A stretch of DNA of 47,306 bases from Marinisporobacter balticus (GCF_004345705.1 NZ_SLWV01000029.1:1-47306), one strand, 5' to 3'. Positions 25,695 to 35,196 are shown, counted from the stretch's first letter. The notes: a model not told the origin generated them from the letters alone. A program made the numbers and translations.

Positions 25695-25768
25695 TGGAGC
25701 GGATGATGGGAATCGAACCCACGCTATCAGCTTGGAAGGCTGAAGTTCTACCATTGAACTACATCCGC
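25695..25768 (-). tRNA. tRNA-Gly (anticodon TCC), copy 1
   Basis: Cloverleaf with anticodon TCC and an encoded CCA, identical to the tRNA-Gly at 25369-25442. Confidence 0.95.
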
Positions 25769-25844
25769 ATATTTCATTGCCCCAACAAGATAATATAATA
25801 TCACAATATTATTAGCTTGTCAACTTTTTTTATATAAATATAAT

Positions 25845-25921
25845 TGGTCGGGGTGGCAGGATTTGAACCCGCGGCCCTCTGGTCCCAAACCAGATGCGCT
25901 ACCAAACTGCGCTACACCCCA
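25845..25921 (-). tRNA. tRNA-Pro (anticodon TGG)
   Basis: Anticodon arm TCTGGTT-TGG-GACCAGA, T-arm GGGTTCAAATCC and an encoded CCA. It is the first gene of the operon, about 18 bases downstream of its promoter. Confidence 0.95.
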
Positions 25922-25939
25922 TTTTTTGCTAACAAACAT

Positions 25940-25968
25940 AGTATAAATCATATTCAGTATAAAGTCAA
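25940..25968 (-). promoter_or_regulatory. Promoter of the tRNA operon
   Basis: On the minus strand TTGACT (25963-25968), 17 bases, TATACT (25940-25945). This is close to consensus and placed right in front of tRNA-Pro. Confidence 0.75.
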
Positions 25969-26099
25969 AAACCATAATCTGAGTTTAACATTATTTATAT
26001 GGTTTCTCCATTGTTTTTCTTTATCATTGCATGTTTTTCTCGTTATAACAACGTTTTTTGATACTTTCATTGATTTATTATTAACAAAATATCTTAAGG

Positions 26100-26570
26100 T
26101 TATACTTCAATAATACTACTAATCACATTTTCTCCTTCAATCTCAATGATTCCATAAGAAGCCCTAGAACCGTCTCTAGGCAGACTAAGACTTCCTGGAT
26201 TCATAAGCAATACCCCATCATGTTTTATATTCACAGCCATGTGTGTATGTCCAAACAATACAATATCACACCCTAATTCTAATGCTTTATAATAAATTTT
26301 ATTTAAACTCATCTTCACACCATATTGATGTCCATGTACTAAGAAAAGCTTATGTCGTTCGAGTTCTAAAATAATCTCCTTTAGCGCTTCTTCTCTGTCA
26401 CAGTTTCCCTTTACAGCTGCTACTTTTATATTCATGTATTTTCCAAGAAATATGGCATCTTCATAGTGATCTCCCAAGTGGATCAATAAATCAATTTCAT
26501 TCATTTCTGCCATAATATCTTGTGCTACTTCGATCCTTCCATGGGTATCACTCATTACCACAATCTTCAA
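26100..26570 (-). CDS. YfcE/MJ0936-type metallophosphoesterase
   Basis: A 156-residue calcineurin-like phosphoesterase with every metal motif of the family in order: MSDTHGR (D8 and H10), a LGDHYED block, KGNCD, HGHQYG and FGHTHM. Homologs hydrolyse phosphodiesters with manganese; the natural substrate is unclear. It is the last gene of rph-rdgB-yfcE, starting 12 bases after rdgB, an order frequent in clostridia. Confidence 0.92.
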   Translation of the reverse strand: MKIVVMSDTHGRIEVAQDIMAEMNEIDLLIHLGDHYEDAIFLGKYMNIKVAAVKGNCDREEALKEIILELERHKLFLVHGHQYGVKMSLNKIYYKALELGCDIVLFGHTHMAVNIKHDGVLLMNPGSLSLPRDGSRASYGIIEIEGENVISSIIEV

Positions 26571-26582
26571 GGTTCATTCCCC

Positions 26583-27179
26583 CTATAATAGATATGTCAA
26601 TTTTTCTTTTAATTTTTCCAATGCTTTAGCTCTATGACTCATTTTATTTTTTAATTCTGGTCCTAATTCTGCAAATGTTTTATTGTACTTTGGCACAATA
26701 AATAGTGGATCATATCCAAATCCATTATATCCTTTTTCTTCAAATCCTATGCTACCTTCACATTCTCCTCTAACGCTAATTTTTCTGCCATCAGGAAATA
26801 CAACAGAAATAACAGATACAAAGCGTGCCTTTCTTTTTTCAACAGGTATATCTTTTAGCATATCCAATAGTTTTTTATTGTTCTTATCATCTGTGGCGCC
26901 TTCTCCAGAGAATCTTGCTGAATATATCCCTGGTTTATTGTTTATAGCTTCAACTTCTAGTCCTGAATCATCTGCAATGGAAATAGCTCCAGTTTTTTTC
27001 ATTACTTCCTCTGCTTTTTTCATAGCGTTTTCTTCAAAAGTTTCCCCATCCTCTATGATCTCCAGTTGTTCTAATCCAACTTCATCCATAGCTTTTATTG
27101 CCAGTGGAAAATCTTTTAAAATCTCTTTAATTTCTTCTAACTTATGTTTATTTTTTGATGCAATAACTATATTATTCAC
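26583..27179 (-). CDS. rdgB: XTP/dITP diphosphatase (non-canonical purine NTP pyrophosphatase)
   Basis: A 198-residue enzyme that removes ITP, dITP and XTP from the nucleotide pool. I start it at GTG 27179 (VNNIVIASKNKHKL), with AGGAGGAGG six bases upstream; it then overlaps the rph end by 8 bases. The longer frame from 27218 would add 13 non-family residues. Motifs: ASKNKHKLEEI, ADDSGLEV, PGIYSARFSG, GFGYDPLF and the C-terminal MSHRAKAL. Confidence 0.94.
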   Translation of the reverse strand: MNNIVIASKNKHKLEEIKEILKDFPLAIKAMDEVGLEQLEIIEDGETFEENAMKKAEEVMKKTGAISIADDSGLEVEAINNKPGIYSARFSGEGATDDKNNKKLLDMLKDIPVEKRKARFVSVISVVFPDGRKISVRGECEGSIGFEEKGYNGFGYDPLFIVPKYNKTFAELGPELKNKMSHRAKALEKLKEKLTYLL

Positions 27180-27945
27180 CCATACCTCCTCCTGACTCTT
27201 CTTTATTTGATGCCCCAATTAGTTTTCCTAATTTCCCTAGTGCTGTTTTTTGCATTGCTATTAATTCTTCGTTCCCTTTTTCAGCTAACGCCAAAAGATT
27301 ATTTAATTCTTGTCTACTAAAAGGTGCTTCTTCACCCGTCCCTTGAATTTCTACAAATTCTTTTTTATCTGTCATAATCACATTCATATCTACTTTTGCG
27401 TTTGAATCTTCTTTATAGCACAAATCCAGTAATGCCTCTCCATTTACTACTCCTACACTTACAGCTGAGACATAATTTTTTATAGGTAATATCTTGATTT
27501 GTTTTGCCTCATACAGTTTGTGTAATCCTTGTACAAGTGCTACAAATGCACCTGTTATAGATGCTGTTCTTGTACCCCCATCTGCCTGCATCACATCACA
27601 GTCTATCCATATCGTTCTTTCTCCTAAAGCCTCTAAATCCACTACAGAACGTAGTGTTCTTCCAATAAGTCTTTGAATTTCTTGCGTTCTTCCATCAACT
27701 TTTCCTCTACTTGATTCTCTTATTTTTCTTGTTTGTGTAGATCTCGGAAGCATTCCATATTCTGCTGTAATCCATCCAGTACCCTTCCCCTTTAAAAATG
27801 GTGGCACGCGTTCTTCTATAGAAGCTGTACATATTACCTTTGTATTTCCCATCTCTATAAGTACTGAGCCTTCTGCATAGGCTAAATAGTCCTTTGTTAT
27901 TGTAGCTTTTCTTAATTCATTTTCTTTTCTACCATCAAATCTCAT
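27172..27945 (-). CDS. rph: Ribonuclease PH
   Basis: A 257-residue phosphorolytic exonuclease that trims tRNA 3' ends and degrades structured RNA. Signature stretches: RFDGRKENELR at the start, GTGWITAEYGMLPRSTQTR, EIQRLIGRTLRSVVD, and the phosphate-binding CDVMQADGGTRTASITGAFVAL. It is the first gene of rph-rdgB-yfcE and overlaps rdgB by 8 bases. Confidence 0.96.
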   Translation of the reverse strand: MRFDGRKENELRKATITKDYLAYAEGSVLIEMGNTKVICTASIEERVPPFLKGKGTGWITAEYGMLPRSTQTRKIRESSRGKVDGRTQEIQRLIGRTLRSVVDLEALGERTIWIDCDVMQADGGTRTASITGAFVALVQGLHKLYEAKQIKILPIKNYVSAVSVGVVNGEALLDLCYKEDSNAKVDMNVIMTDKKEFVEIQGTGEEAPFSRQELNNLLALAEKGNEELIAMQKTALGKLGKLIGASNKEESGGGMGE

Positions 27946-28097
27946 GTTTTCATCTTCCTCTCGTATTCCTTATAACTCTAAATTATTTTACCACACTATT
28001 CTAGGTATTGCATCTCACATTATTTTATCCCTTTATAAAGTCATTTATCAAAAATATATTCTTATTCTATCCATCTTATAAAAAGCTAGTAATTTTC

Positions 28098-28131
28098 AAA
28101 AGGACTCCTATTTTTTCATAGAAGCCCTTTT
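28098..28131 (-). terminator. Terminator after deoD
   Basis: On the minus-strand RNA, arms AAAGGGCUUCUAU and AUAGGAGUCCUUU pair fully when two G-U pairs are counted. A UUUU run follows. It lies about 65 bases after the stop. Confidence 0.65.
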
Positions 28132-28196
28132 TTACTTGTTCGGAAAGTATAGATTTTTTAGAATATAGATAACTAGCGCATCTTAAACATTTTATG

Positions 28197-28895
28197 CTAA
28201 GCCAATTCTAAAGCAATTTCTATCATATCTGTAAGTGTTTTTTCTCTTTCTTCAGCTGTGGTTTCTTCGAATGTAACTAAACTGTCACTTACAGTTAGAA
28301 TTGTCAGTGCATTTGCACCTAACCTTGCTGCATTCATGTATAGTGCTGCTGCTTCCATTTCTACCGCCAACACACCCATATTAGCCCATTTTTTCCAAGC
28401 ATCTCTATCGTCATTATAGAAAACATCACTAGAAAGTATATTTCCTACCTTTGTATCAATCCCCTTTTTATCGGCTGCTTGTTTTGCCTTTAGTAGCAAT
28501 TCAAAGCTAGCTGTAGGAGCATAGTTTCCTGGTACCCCATAGTGATGATCATATCTTGAATTTGATGAAGCACTCATCGCTAAAATTACATCCCTTACTT
28601 TTACATCTTTTTGAAAGGAACCACATGAGCCGATACGAATCAAATTTTTCACATCATATTCAGTGATCAATTCATATGAATAAATACCAATCGACGGCAT
28701 ACCCATCCCAGTTCCTTGAACTGAAACTCTTTTTCCTTTATACATTCCTGTGTAACCATACATTCCACGTACTTCATTATAACACACAACATTTTCTAAA
28801 AAGTTTTCAGCTACATATTTTGCACGCATCGGATCTCCTGGTAAAAGAATCGTTTCTGCAATATCTCCTTTTTTTGCTCCTATATGGACTGTCAT
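28197..28895 (-). CDS. deoD: Purine-nucleoside phosphorylase DeoD
   Basis: A 232-residue hexameric-type phosphorylase of the nucleoside phosphorylase family that splits (deoxy)inosine and (deoxy)guanosine. I take the ATG at 28895 (MTVHIGAKKGDIAE) with GAGGAGG upstream; the in-frame ATGs before it overlap the ribosome site. Motifs: ILLPGDPMRAKYVAE, the phosphate-binding IRIGSCGSF, VEMEAAALY, and TVSDSL with the catalytic Asp. Confidence 0.95.
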   Translation of the reverse strand: MTVHIGAKKGDIAETILLPGDPMRAKYVAENFLENVVCYNEVRGMYGYTGMYKGKRVSVQGTGMGMPSIGIYSYELITEYDVKNLIRIGSCGSFQKDVKVRDVILAMSASSNSRYDHHYGVPGNYAPTASFELLLKAKQAADKKGIDTKVGNILSSDVFYNDDRDAWKKWANMGVLAVEMEAAALYMNAARLGANALTILTVSDSLVTFEETTAEEREKTLTDMIEIALELA

Positions 28896-28972
28896 TTGCA
28901 TTCCTCCTCTAACTATATTCACATTCATTTTATACCATTTTTTATTATTTATCCATTATCTATATTTTAAAA

Positions 28973-29002
28973 AAAAAGCAATGGAGCTCTCCACTGCTTT
29001 TT
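28973..29002 (-). terminator. Terminator after the GerMN lipoprotein gene
   Basis: GCAGTGGA / TCCATTGC stem (one G-U pair) extended by A/T pairs, followed by nine Ts on the minus strand, right behind the stop codon. Confidence 0.88.
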
Positions 29003-30031
29003 TTACTCATATTGATTTGCAAAAGTTGGTACAGCCATAGGTTTTTCTTTACTTTTGTCTCCTATTTTCAATTCCTTTCCATCAACAAGAAGCTTCACAC
29101 CAGCAATATCTGGATACTGCTCTTTTATCGTCAAACCAAATGATTTTGCCACACTATCTGCTGCTTGATCATTTTCTACAATATCTAATATTTCTTCAGA
29201 AAGATTGATACAAGCTATGCTATCATTTACATCTACACTTACTATATGGGTTCCCTTTGGAATCTCACTGTAAAGCCCTAGTCCTTCTGGAGGACCTTCA
29301 ACTAAAGCATCTAATGCGTCTAGTAAATTTACGGAAGCTACTGCTTCCTTTTCTACAGCCTTTGTAACCGGTACAAAATAAGATTCTAATCCATTCGTTG
29401 TTCCTTCATAATATACAACCACTTTATCTTCACTAGGTGTAGCACTTACATAATTAATATTATCTCTTGTGATTGCTTGTGCTACATTTGTATCATAGGT
29501 AAGCGTTGTAGGGATTTTCCCATCAATCATAATTTGAACACAATCAATCGTTGGAAATTCAGTCAATGTATATACAACAGCTTTAACCAATGCTGCTTCT
29601 TCTTCCTTACTAAAGTAATTTAGAAAATCACTACTAAAATCTACTTTACAAAGTCCTTCTCGAATACTCATTCCTTTTATTTCTGTATTTGCTGGAATAA
29701 CTGGAAGTAATCCAATTTCCTCAATATCCTTTTTGTTTGTTGGACTATCCACTATTGCTCTTAATGCTGTTTTAGCGATTCCCCGTCCCTCTGTCCAAGG
29801 TAGTTTTTTCATAACAGGTACTAAAAATCCTTTTTCATCTTTATAATATAGCACTGTATTTCTAAGTGTATCATCGTTTTGTGTATCATCAAAGCTTTCA
29901 ATAATATTTGAAGCAGCTTGATCTCCATCTTCAAATAAACCTTTCACCATGCTAATCGGATTTGTACATCCAACTAAACTTACCACCATACATATTAACA
30001 AAAAAATTGAAACTACTCTTTTCACCTTCAT
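29003..30031 (-). CDS. GerMN-domain lipoprotein (spore germination/sporulation type)
   Basis: A 342-residue lipoprotein: signal peptide with lipobox LVGC (Cys22), then two GerMN repeats (~60-185 and ~200-325). Each repeat has the GIAKTALRAIVDSP or SVNLLDALDALVEGPP type helix, an 'IPANTEIKGMSIREGLCKVDFS' or 'IPKGTHIVSVDVNDSIACINLS' strand block and a V/I-x-I-x-DGK turn. GerM of Bacillus is needed for spore formation and germination, and the same domain serves in other envelope complexes. A role in the spore or cell envelope is inferred. It lies 81 bases after the UPF0316 gene. Confidence 0.88.
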   Translation of the reverse strand: MKVKRVVSIFLLICMVVSLVGCTNPISMVKGLFEDGDQAASNIIESFDDTQNDDTLRNTVLYYKDEKGFLVPVMKKLPWTEGRGIAKTALRAIVDSPTNKKDIEEIGLLPVIPANTEIKGMSIREGLCKVDFSSDFLNYFSKEEEAALVKAVVYTLTEFPTIDCVQIMIDGKIPTTLTYDTNVAQAITRDNINYVSATPSEDKVVVYYEGTTNGLESYFVPVTKAVEKEAVASVNLLDALDALVEGPPEGLGLYSEIPKGTHIVSVDVNDSIACINLSEEILDIVENDQAADSVAKSFGLTIKEQYPDIAGVKLLVDGKELKIGDKSKEKPMAVPTFANQYE

Positions 30032-30112
30032 CCGCTTCTCCCCCCCAATAACTATCTATATAAAATTATATTAAAGAGGGAAGGATACTATGTCTAAAAC
30101 CAAAAATTTGAC

Positions 30113-30634
30113 TTATTTTCTTTTCATTCTCTTCAAATAGCCTCCACGGATATGTTTTGTATCCATAATAGTGATAAAAGCACCTTTGTCAAATTGATTC
30201 AATAGTTTATTCAATTTAGGAAGCATATTTCTTTGTAGTACAATATTAAGAATGTACCTGATACCATCTCGTCCATATCCTTGTATCACTGTAACACCAA
30301 AACCTTCATTTCTTAATACTTCAACTAACCCTGTTTCATCTTCCTTTGTGATTACTTGTGCTGTTACATCTCCAATTGCCATCTTTTGCTCTAAATATAC
30401 CCCCACAATCTGTCCTGTACCAAATCCTAATGCATATGCAATTAAATTCCCTATATCATTTAGCTGGGTCATGATTTTTTGTAGTACGAAAATATATATA
30501 AGTATTTCTACAACCCCTAGAGCAGCAGCTTGATACTTCTTCCCACGGACCAATAGAATTGTACGAATAACTGAAATAGATACATCCGCAACTCTTGAAC
30601 CAGCAATTAATAAATACCCTAAAAATACCCCCAT
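30113..30634 (-). CDS. UPF0316 family membrane protein (DUF2179-like C-terminus)
   Basis: A 173-residue protein with three hydrophobic N-terminal segments (~3-85, including RVADVSISVIRTILLVRGKKYQAA and AYALGFGTGQIVGVYLE) and a soluble C-terminal DUF2179-type domain (~95-170, VLRNEGFGVTVIQGYGRDG, FITIMDTKHIRGG). The family is widespread in Firmicutes; its function is unknown. GGAGGG precedes the ATG. Confidence 0.9.
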   Translation of the reverse strand: MGVFLGYLLIAGSRVADVSISVIRTILLVRGKKYQAAALGVVEILIYIFVLQKIMTQLNDIGNLIAYALGFGTGQIVGVYLEQKMAIGDVTAQVITKEDETGLVEVLRNEGFGVTVIQGYGRDGIRYILNIVLQRNMLPKLNKLLNQFDKGAFITIMDTKHIRGGYLKRMKRK

Positions 30635-30756
30635 AATTTTCCCTCCTAATATTTTCTATTTATACTCCCCACTCATTATATACGGATTTCTATCTTTCGA
30701 GAATACTATTCTTTATAATATTATAATGAACGCATTAAAATTATTTTATTAGCAAA

Positions 30757-30781
30757 GGAGATGCCAAATTAAGGCATCTCC
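30757..30781 (-). terminator. Terminator after the first-listed amidase gene (30788-32887)
   Basis: GGAGATGCC / GGCATCTCC, a 9-bp stem with a 7-base loop, just after the stop codon. The T-run is weak (TTTGCTAATAAAATAATTTT on the minus strand). Confidence 0.65.
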
Positions 30782-30787
30782 TCCATA

Positions 30788-32887
30788 TTATTTTAATACA
30801 ATTTCATCAAAATATCTTTTTATACCATTAAATAATGCTTGTGCTGATTTTTGTCTGTAACTTTCTGTAGCCGCTAATTCTTCTTCTCTCGCATTACTCA
30901 CAAACCCCATTTCTGCTAAGACTGCTGGCATATTCGTTTCTCTTATAACAACTAAGTTTGGTCTGTCCACAATGTTTCGATCTGTAGCATTTAAGCCCTT
31001 TACCATTTCCTCTTGAACAATTCTCGCAAAAGTTTTATTATCTCTTGGGTCATTTTCAAAATAAAGAGTTTGTACTCCTGAAACCTCTTTATTAGGTGTC
31101 CAGTTATAATGAACGCTCACAAACGCATCTGCATTTAATCCATTTGCTACTTCTGGTCTTCCATATAAATCAAGGGTGGTATCATCTGTTCTTGTCATAT
31201 ACGTTTTAAATCCAGCTTCTTCTAATAATTTATTCAGTCTTAATGCTGTATCTAACGCCAGATCTTTCTCATTCATCTTTAATCTACTACCATGAGTACC
31301 TGGATCTTTTCCTCCATGACCTGGATCTATTACAACGAGTTTTCCACTATACCTAGAAGCCCCAATATTTCTGTTTTCTAGTTCTATTGTAATTTCATTC
31401 GTAATCTGTTCTCCTTTAACTCTATAGCCTGTTCCATCTGTTAGTTTTACACTTATGTAGTAGTATTCATTATCTACTGAATCATTAATACTGATCGTCT
31501 TTATCATATGATCATCAATATTTAGTTGTGTATTTTTTAACTCAATTTTATCTCTTGGAACTTTTAGCATAAGTTCATTATTGTTTTGAACATAATCTAT
31601 GTAATATTCTCCTACACTTTCTAATACTAATTTTAATAAAGATTGATTAATATCTTGCTTTTGATAGTCAAACCCCTGCAACGGCTTATTATTCACATAA
31701 ACTAATATATCTGTATCTTCACTGTCAACAAATATATTTTCAAAGTTCTGTCCTTCTTCAAGATCTAAAACAACTCGAACAATTTTATCATCTTTATCAT
31801 AATTGTTATCTGGTGCAAATTGCGCCGTTCGAATTCTTTTAATCCCACTAGTTGAAACAGAAACTTCATTACTTTCAACTTTAAGTTTTGCATTTAGAAC
31901 ATCTACCACTACTTTATTTCCTAAATTCATAATATTATATATTGGTACCTCTTCTGTGTGAATGACAATTGCCTCCGCATTATTTCTTTTTTCTACTTTT
32001 ATATTTTTCACACTATTTAAAAATTCAACCTTAATGCCTCCTATTTCTTTATCATAAGAAATATGATAGCCTTTTGGCATCTCCAAATCAATTACAAACC
32101 TCGTTATATTCCTAGGACTATTTTCAAATATAGATCCTCTAATAGCCTTAATTCCATCCATATTAATTGTTTTGTTCAACAAGCCGTTACTTTCTTCAAA
32201 AGAATCATCTTTTATAGCAAAATTTGAATTTGGAATATCTAAAACCAATCGATCATAGCTACCATATTTGCTTCCCTGCAAATACATTGAAGTAAAATCA
32301 ACCATCCCTGTAGTCTTAATCACCATCTGCGAAATCACTTTTGTGTCGTCATATTCAACAGATATTATAGATTGTTTTGGGAAATCAACGGTCGCAGTAG
32401 TCGTCTCTTGAATCCACCCTACATCCATACCAAGCTGTTCCGCTACAAATCGCAAAGGTACCATGGTTCTAAAATTTCCTTGATAGCCTAAAAGTTTTGT
32501 TGGCACATTGTTTGGAAGATTCACTTTTTTTCCATTCACACTGGCTACAGCGCTGTCTACCGTTAGTACAACAATCTTTTCTCCCGTTGTAATTGTAGCT
32601 TCACGTTTTTCTTGATTCCATTCTATTTTTGCCCCTAGATTTTCCACAACAAATCGGATAGGCACCAAAGTTCGACTTTTTTTATTGATGGTGTAAAGAA
32701 GAGGTGGTACATCTGTATAAACATCTTTTCCTCCCATCAAAAGATTTACACTTCGTACTTTCTGTGTTTTTGTAGACATGCCATCTACAACTTCTATATT
32801 ACTTTGCTCAAGTTTCACTCCAAAAGTAGTCGTATACATACTAAAAACGATTGTAAATACAAGCAAAATTGACATTATACGCTTCAT
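30788..32887 (-). CDS. N-acetylmuramoyl-L-alanine amidase (Amidase_3) with copper-amine-oxidase-like and AMIN domains, copy B
   Basis: A 699-residue secreted cell-wall hydrolase: signal peptide (~1-23), two copper-amine-oxidase-N-like repeats (~50-160, LVPIRFVVENLGAKIEW and MVPLRFVAEQLGMDVGW), two AMIN-type beta domains (~185-420) that bind cell wall, and a zinc Amidase_3 domain (~515-695). The zinc ligands are seen in DPGHGGKDPG, the EKDLAL Glu and the VHYNW His, with the catalytic Glu in AEMGFVSN. It cleaves the MurNAc-L-Ala bond. It is a clear tandem duplicate of the gene at 33100-35196, with its own promoter. Confidence 0.93.
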   Translation of the reverse strand: MKRIMSILLVFTIVFSMYTTTFGVKLEQSNIEVVDGMSTKTQKVRSVNLLMGGKDVYTDVPPLLYTINKKSRTLVPIRFVVENLGAKIEWNQEKREATITTGEKIVVLTVDSAVASVNGKKVNLPNNVPTKLLGYQGNFRTMVPLRFVAEQLGMDVGWIQETTTATVDFPKQSIISVEYDDTKVISQMVIKTTGMVDFTSMYLQGSKYGSYDRLVLDIPNSNFAIKDDSFEESNGLLNKTINMDGIKAIRGSIFENSPRNITRFVIDLEMPKGYHISYDKEIGGIKVEFLNSVKNIKVEKRNNAEAIVIHTEEVPIYNIMNLGNKVVVDVLNAKLKVESNEVSVSTSGIKRIRTAQFAPDNNYDKDDKIVRVVLDLEEGQNFENIFVDSEDTDILVYVNNKPLQGFDYQKQDINQSLLKLVLESVGEYYIDYVQNNNELMLKVPRDKIELKNTQLNIDDHMIKTISINDSVDNEYYYISVKLTDGTGYRVKGEQITNEITIELENRNIGASRYSGKLVVIDPGHGGKDPGTHGSRLKMNEKDLALDTALRLNKLLEEAGFKTYMTRTDDTTLDLYGRPEVANGLNADAFVSVHYNWTPNKEVSGVQTLYFENDPRDNKTFARIVQEEMVKGLNATDRNIVDRPNLVVIRETNMPAVLAEMGFVSNAREEELAATESYRQKSAQALFNGIKRYFDEIVLK

Positions 32888-32950
32888 TATTTATCCCCCT
32901 AATTATAATACTTCATCCCTTTGCTCAAAAAAGAACAGAAATATTTTATT

Positions 32951-32957
32951 TTCGACA
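32951..32957 (-). promoter_or_regulatory. Single Spo0A-like box in the amidase copy B leader
   Basis: TGTCGAA (minus strand) lies ~15-20 bases downstream of the predicted transcription start of the amidase. In that position Spo0A would be expected to repress. A 7-base match alone is weak evidence. Confidence 0.3.
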
Positions 32958-32977
32958 CTTTTATCTTCCTTCTTACA

Positions 32978-33007
32978 GTTATATCATTTTAATAAAACTC
33001 CTGTCAA
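32978..33007 (-). promoter_or_regulatory. Promoter of amidase copy B
   Basis: TTGACA (33002-33007), 18 bases, TATAAC (32978-32983). The same boxes, spacing and the following CTGTA occur before copy A. Confidence 0.75.
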
Positions 33008-33062
33008 TTTCCTTATTCTATTTGTAATTGAGATGTAATAATATCTTTAAATGTATATATTG

Positions 33063-33095
33063 AAAAAGAGATGCAAACTTGATGCATCTCTTTTT
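33063..33095 (-). terminator. Terminator after amidase copy A
   Basis: A 13-bp perfect stem (AAAAAGAGATGCA / TGCATCTCTTTTT) with a 7-base loop right after the stop codon. Confidence 0.85.
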
Positions 33096-33099
33096 CCTT

Positions 33100-35196
33100 C
33101 TATTGTACTTCATCAAAATATCTTGTGATCCCGTTAAATAATGCTTGTGCACATTTTTGTCTGTAGCTTTCTGTATTGGCTTTTCCTTCTTCCGTGACAT
33201 TAGATATAAATGCCATTTCCGCTAAGACAGCAGGCATATTTGTTTCTCTTATGACAACTAATTTAGGTCTATGCACAACCCCTCGATCTATAGCTTTTAA
33301 TTCTTTTACCATTTCATTTTGAACAATTTTGGCAAAAGTTTTATTGTCTCGTGTAAGATCATCTCCATTGTAAAGTACTTCTACCCCACTTATTTCTTTG
33401 TTTGGATGCCAATTATAGTGAATGCTTACAAATGCATCTGCATTTAATCCATTTGCTATTTCTGTTCTTTCATATAATCCAACATACGTATCATTATCTC
33501 TTGTCATATACGTATTAAAACCAGCTTCCTCTAATAACTTACTTAATCTTTCTGCTGTATCTAATGCTAAAGCCTTTTCTTGTAAATTTAATCTACTACT
33601 ATGAGCCCCTGGATCTTTTCCACCATGACCCGCATCAATGATAATCATTTTTCCATTATATTTAGAATGATCAACTTTACTATTCTTAAATGCTACTTTG
33701 ATTGCATACAGTTCTTCATATTCTGTTTCAATTTTATATTCTGTTCCATCTGTCAGTTTTATTTTTATATCATAGTACGTTTTATCTGCATCATCAATCT
33801 CTATAGATTTTACCATATTGTCATCAATATTGAATACAGTATCTATAAGAGCCATTTTACTTTTAGGTATTTTTAGTACAAGTTCTTTGCTTGCAGCATT
33901 ATACTCTGTATCATATTTGTCTTTTTCTTCTAATGATAATGTGAGCATAGACTGGTTTATACTTTGTTTTTGATAATCAAATCCTTGTAGTGGTCTATCA
34001 TTTACATAAATAAGTATATCCATTCCTTCGTGTTCAACAAATATATTTTCAAAGCTTTGTCCTTTCTCAAGGTCTAGTACAACACGCACGACTTTATCCT
34101 CTTTCTCATAGTTGTCATCTGGAACAAATTGTGCTGTTCGAATTTTTTTGATCCCTTTTTGAGAAACGGTAATCTCCTCTTTATTAAACTTTAATTTGGC
34201 ATTTAAAACATCTACAACTACCCGCTCGCCTAAGTCTATAATATTATACACTGGAACCTCATCTGTATGTATAACAATTGCATCTACATTATTTCTTTTT
34301 TCTACTTTTATATTTTTTACAGTATTTAAAAAATCTACCTTAATCTCATTCTTTTCTTTATCAAAAGAAACATCATATCCCCTTGGCATTGCTAATTCGA
34401 TTGCAACTCTTGTTATATTTCTAGGATTTATATCAAGCGGTGAAACACTAATGGTCATAATCCCATTATCATACACTTTTTTTCTTATGCCACTACCGTC
34501 CTTCCGAAAGGATTGATCATTTATATTAAAATTCGCATTAGGTATATCTAAAATCAACCGATCTGTCCCTCCAAATTTACTTCCAGGTAGATAGATTGGA
34601 GAAACATTTACCGTTCCCGTCGTTTTGATCACAACACGCGGTGTATCTTTATACGTAATGGCTTCAATGGAAGTTATAGATTGCTTTGGGAAATCAACCG
34701 TTGCTGTAGTGGTTTCTTGTATCCAGTTTACATCCATTCCAAGCTGCTCTGCTACAAAACGTAAAGGAACCATGGTTCTAAAATTCCCTTCATATCCTAA
34801 AAGCTTTGCTGGAACGTTATTAGGAAGTTGCATTTTTTCACCGTTTACAATGGCTGTCGCACTATCAATTTTTAATATAATGCTTTTTTCTTCAGTAGTA
34901 ATTGTCGCTTCACGTTTTTCTTGGTTCCACGCTATATTTGCACCTAAGTTTTCAACTATAAATCGAATAGGAACCAACGTACGGCTTTTGTTATTAATGG
35001 TGTAAAGAAGTGACGGAACGTCTGTATATATATCTTTTCCACCCATTAAAAGGTTTACATGATATACTTCTCCAGTCTTTCCAGTAACCCCATCTGCAAT
35101 CTCTATAAAAGTTCTTTCTATCTTCAAGCCAAAAGAAGTCGTAAACATTCCTAGAATCATAATAAGCACAATAAAAACTGATACGATACGTTTCAT
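33100..35196 (-). CDS. N-acetylmuramoyl-L-alanine amidase (Amidase_3) with copper-amine-oxidase-like and AMIN domains, copy A
   Basis: A 698-residue paralog of copy B with the same domain order. I start at the ATG 35196 (MKRIVSVFIVL), which has AGGGGG nine bases upstream. The open frame further upstream runs through the leader. Two stalk repeats (LVPIRFIVENLGANIAW, MVPLRFVAEQLGMDVNW) precede AMIN-like regions and the amidase domain with DAGHGGKDPG, EKALALD, IHYNW and AEMAFISN. All zinc and catalytic residues are kept, so both copies should be active. The two differ most in the middle (~430-510), which may alter wall binding. Confidence 0.93.
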   Translation of the reverse strand: MKRIVSVFIVLIMILGMFTTSFGLKIERTFIEIADGVTGKTGEVYHVNLLMGGKDIYTDVPSLLYTINNKSRTLVPIRFIVENLGANIAWNQEKREATITTEEKSIILKIDSATAIVNGEKMQLPNNVPAKLLGYEGNFRTMVPLRFVAEQLGMDVNWIQETTTATVDFPKQSITSIEAITYKDTPRVVIKTTGTVNVSPIYLPGSKFGGTDRLILDIPNANFNINDQSFRKDGSGIRKKVYDNGIMTISVSPLDINPRNITRVAIELAMPRGYDVSFDKEKNEIKVDFLNTVKNIKVEKRNNVDAIVIHTDEVPVYNIIDLGERVVVDVLNAKLKFNKEEITVSQKGIKKIRTAQFVPDDNYEKEDKVVRVVLDLEKGQSFENIFVEHEGMDILIYVNDRPLQGFDYQKQSINQSMLTLSLEEKDKYDTEYNAASKELVLKIPKSKMALIDTVFNIDDNMVKSIEIDDADKTYYDIKIKLTDGTEYKIETEYEELYAIKVAFKNSKVDHSKYNGKMIIIDAGHGGKDPGAHSSRLNLQEKALALDTAERLSKLLEEAGFNTYMTRDNDTYVGLYERTEIANGLNADAFVSIHYNWHPNKEISGVEVLYNGDDLTRDNKTFAKIVQNEMVKELKAIDRGVVHRPKLVVIRETNMPAVLAEMAFISNVTEEGKANTESYRQKCAQALFNGITRYFDEVQ

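Noticed and set aside
25486..25722. Open frame across the tRNA cluster that reads as a protein with 'VKTQDCGSCMRGFEPHHP'
   Set aside because: It is only the antisense/sense translation of tRNA genes, a well-known false ORF type.
25844..26113. Plus-strand frame beginning GVAGFEPAALWSQ
   Set aside because: It is read through tRNA-Pro on the opposite strand, and the remainder is intergenic; not a protein gene.
26683..27195. 170-codon plus-strand open frame
   Set aside because: It lies fully opposite rdgB, which has all family motifs and a ribosome site. The plus frame is a Ser/Pro-rich shadow.
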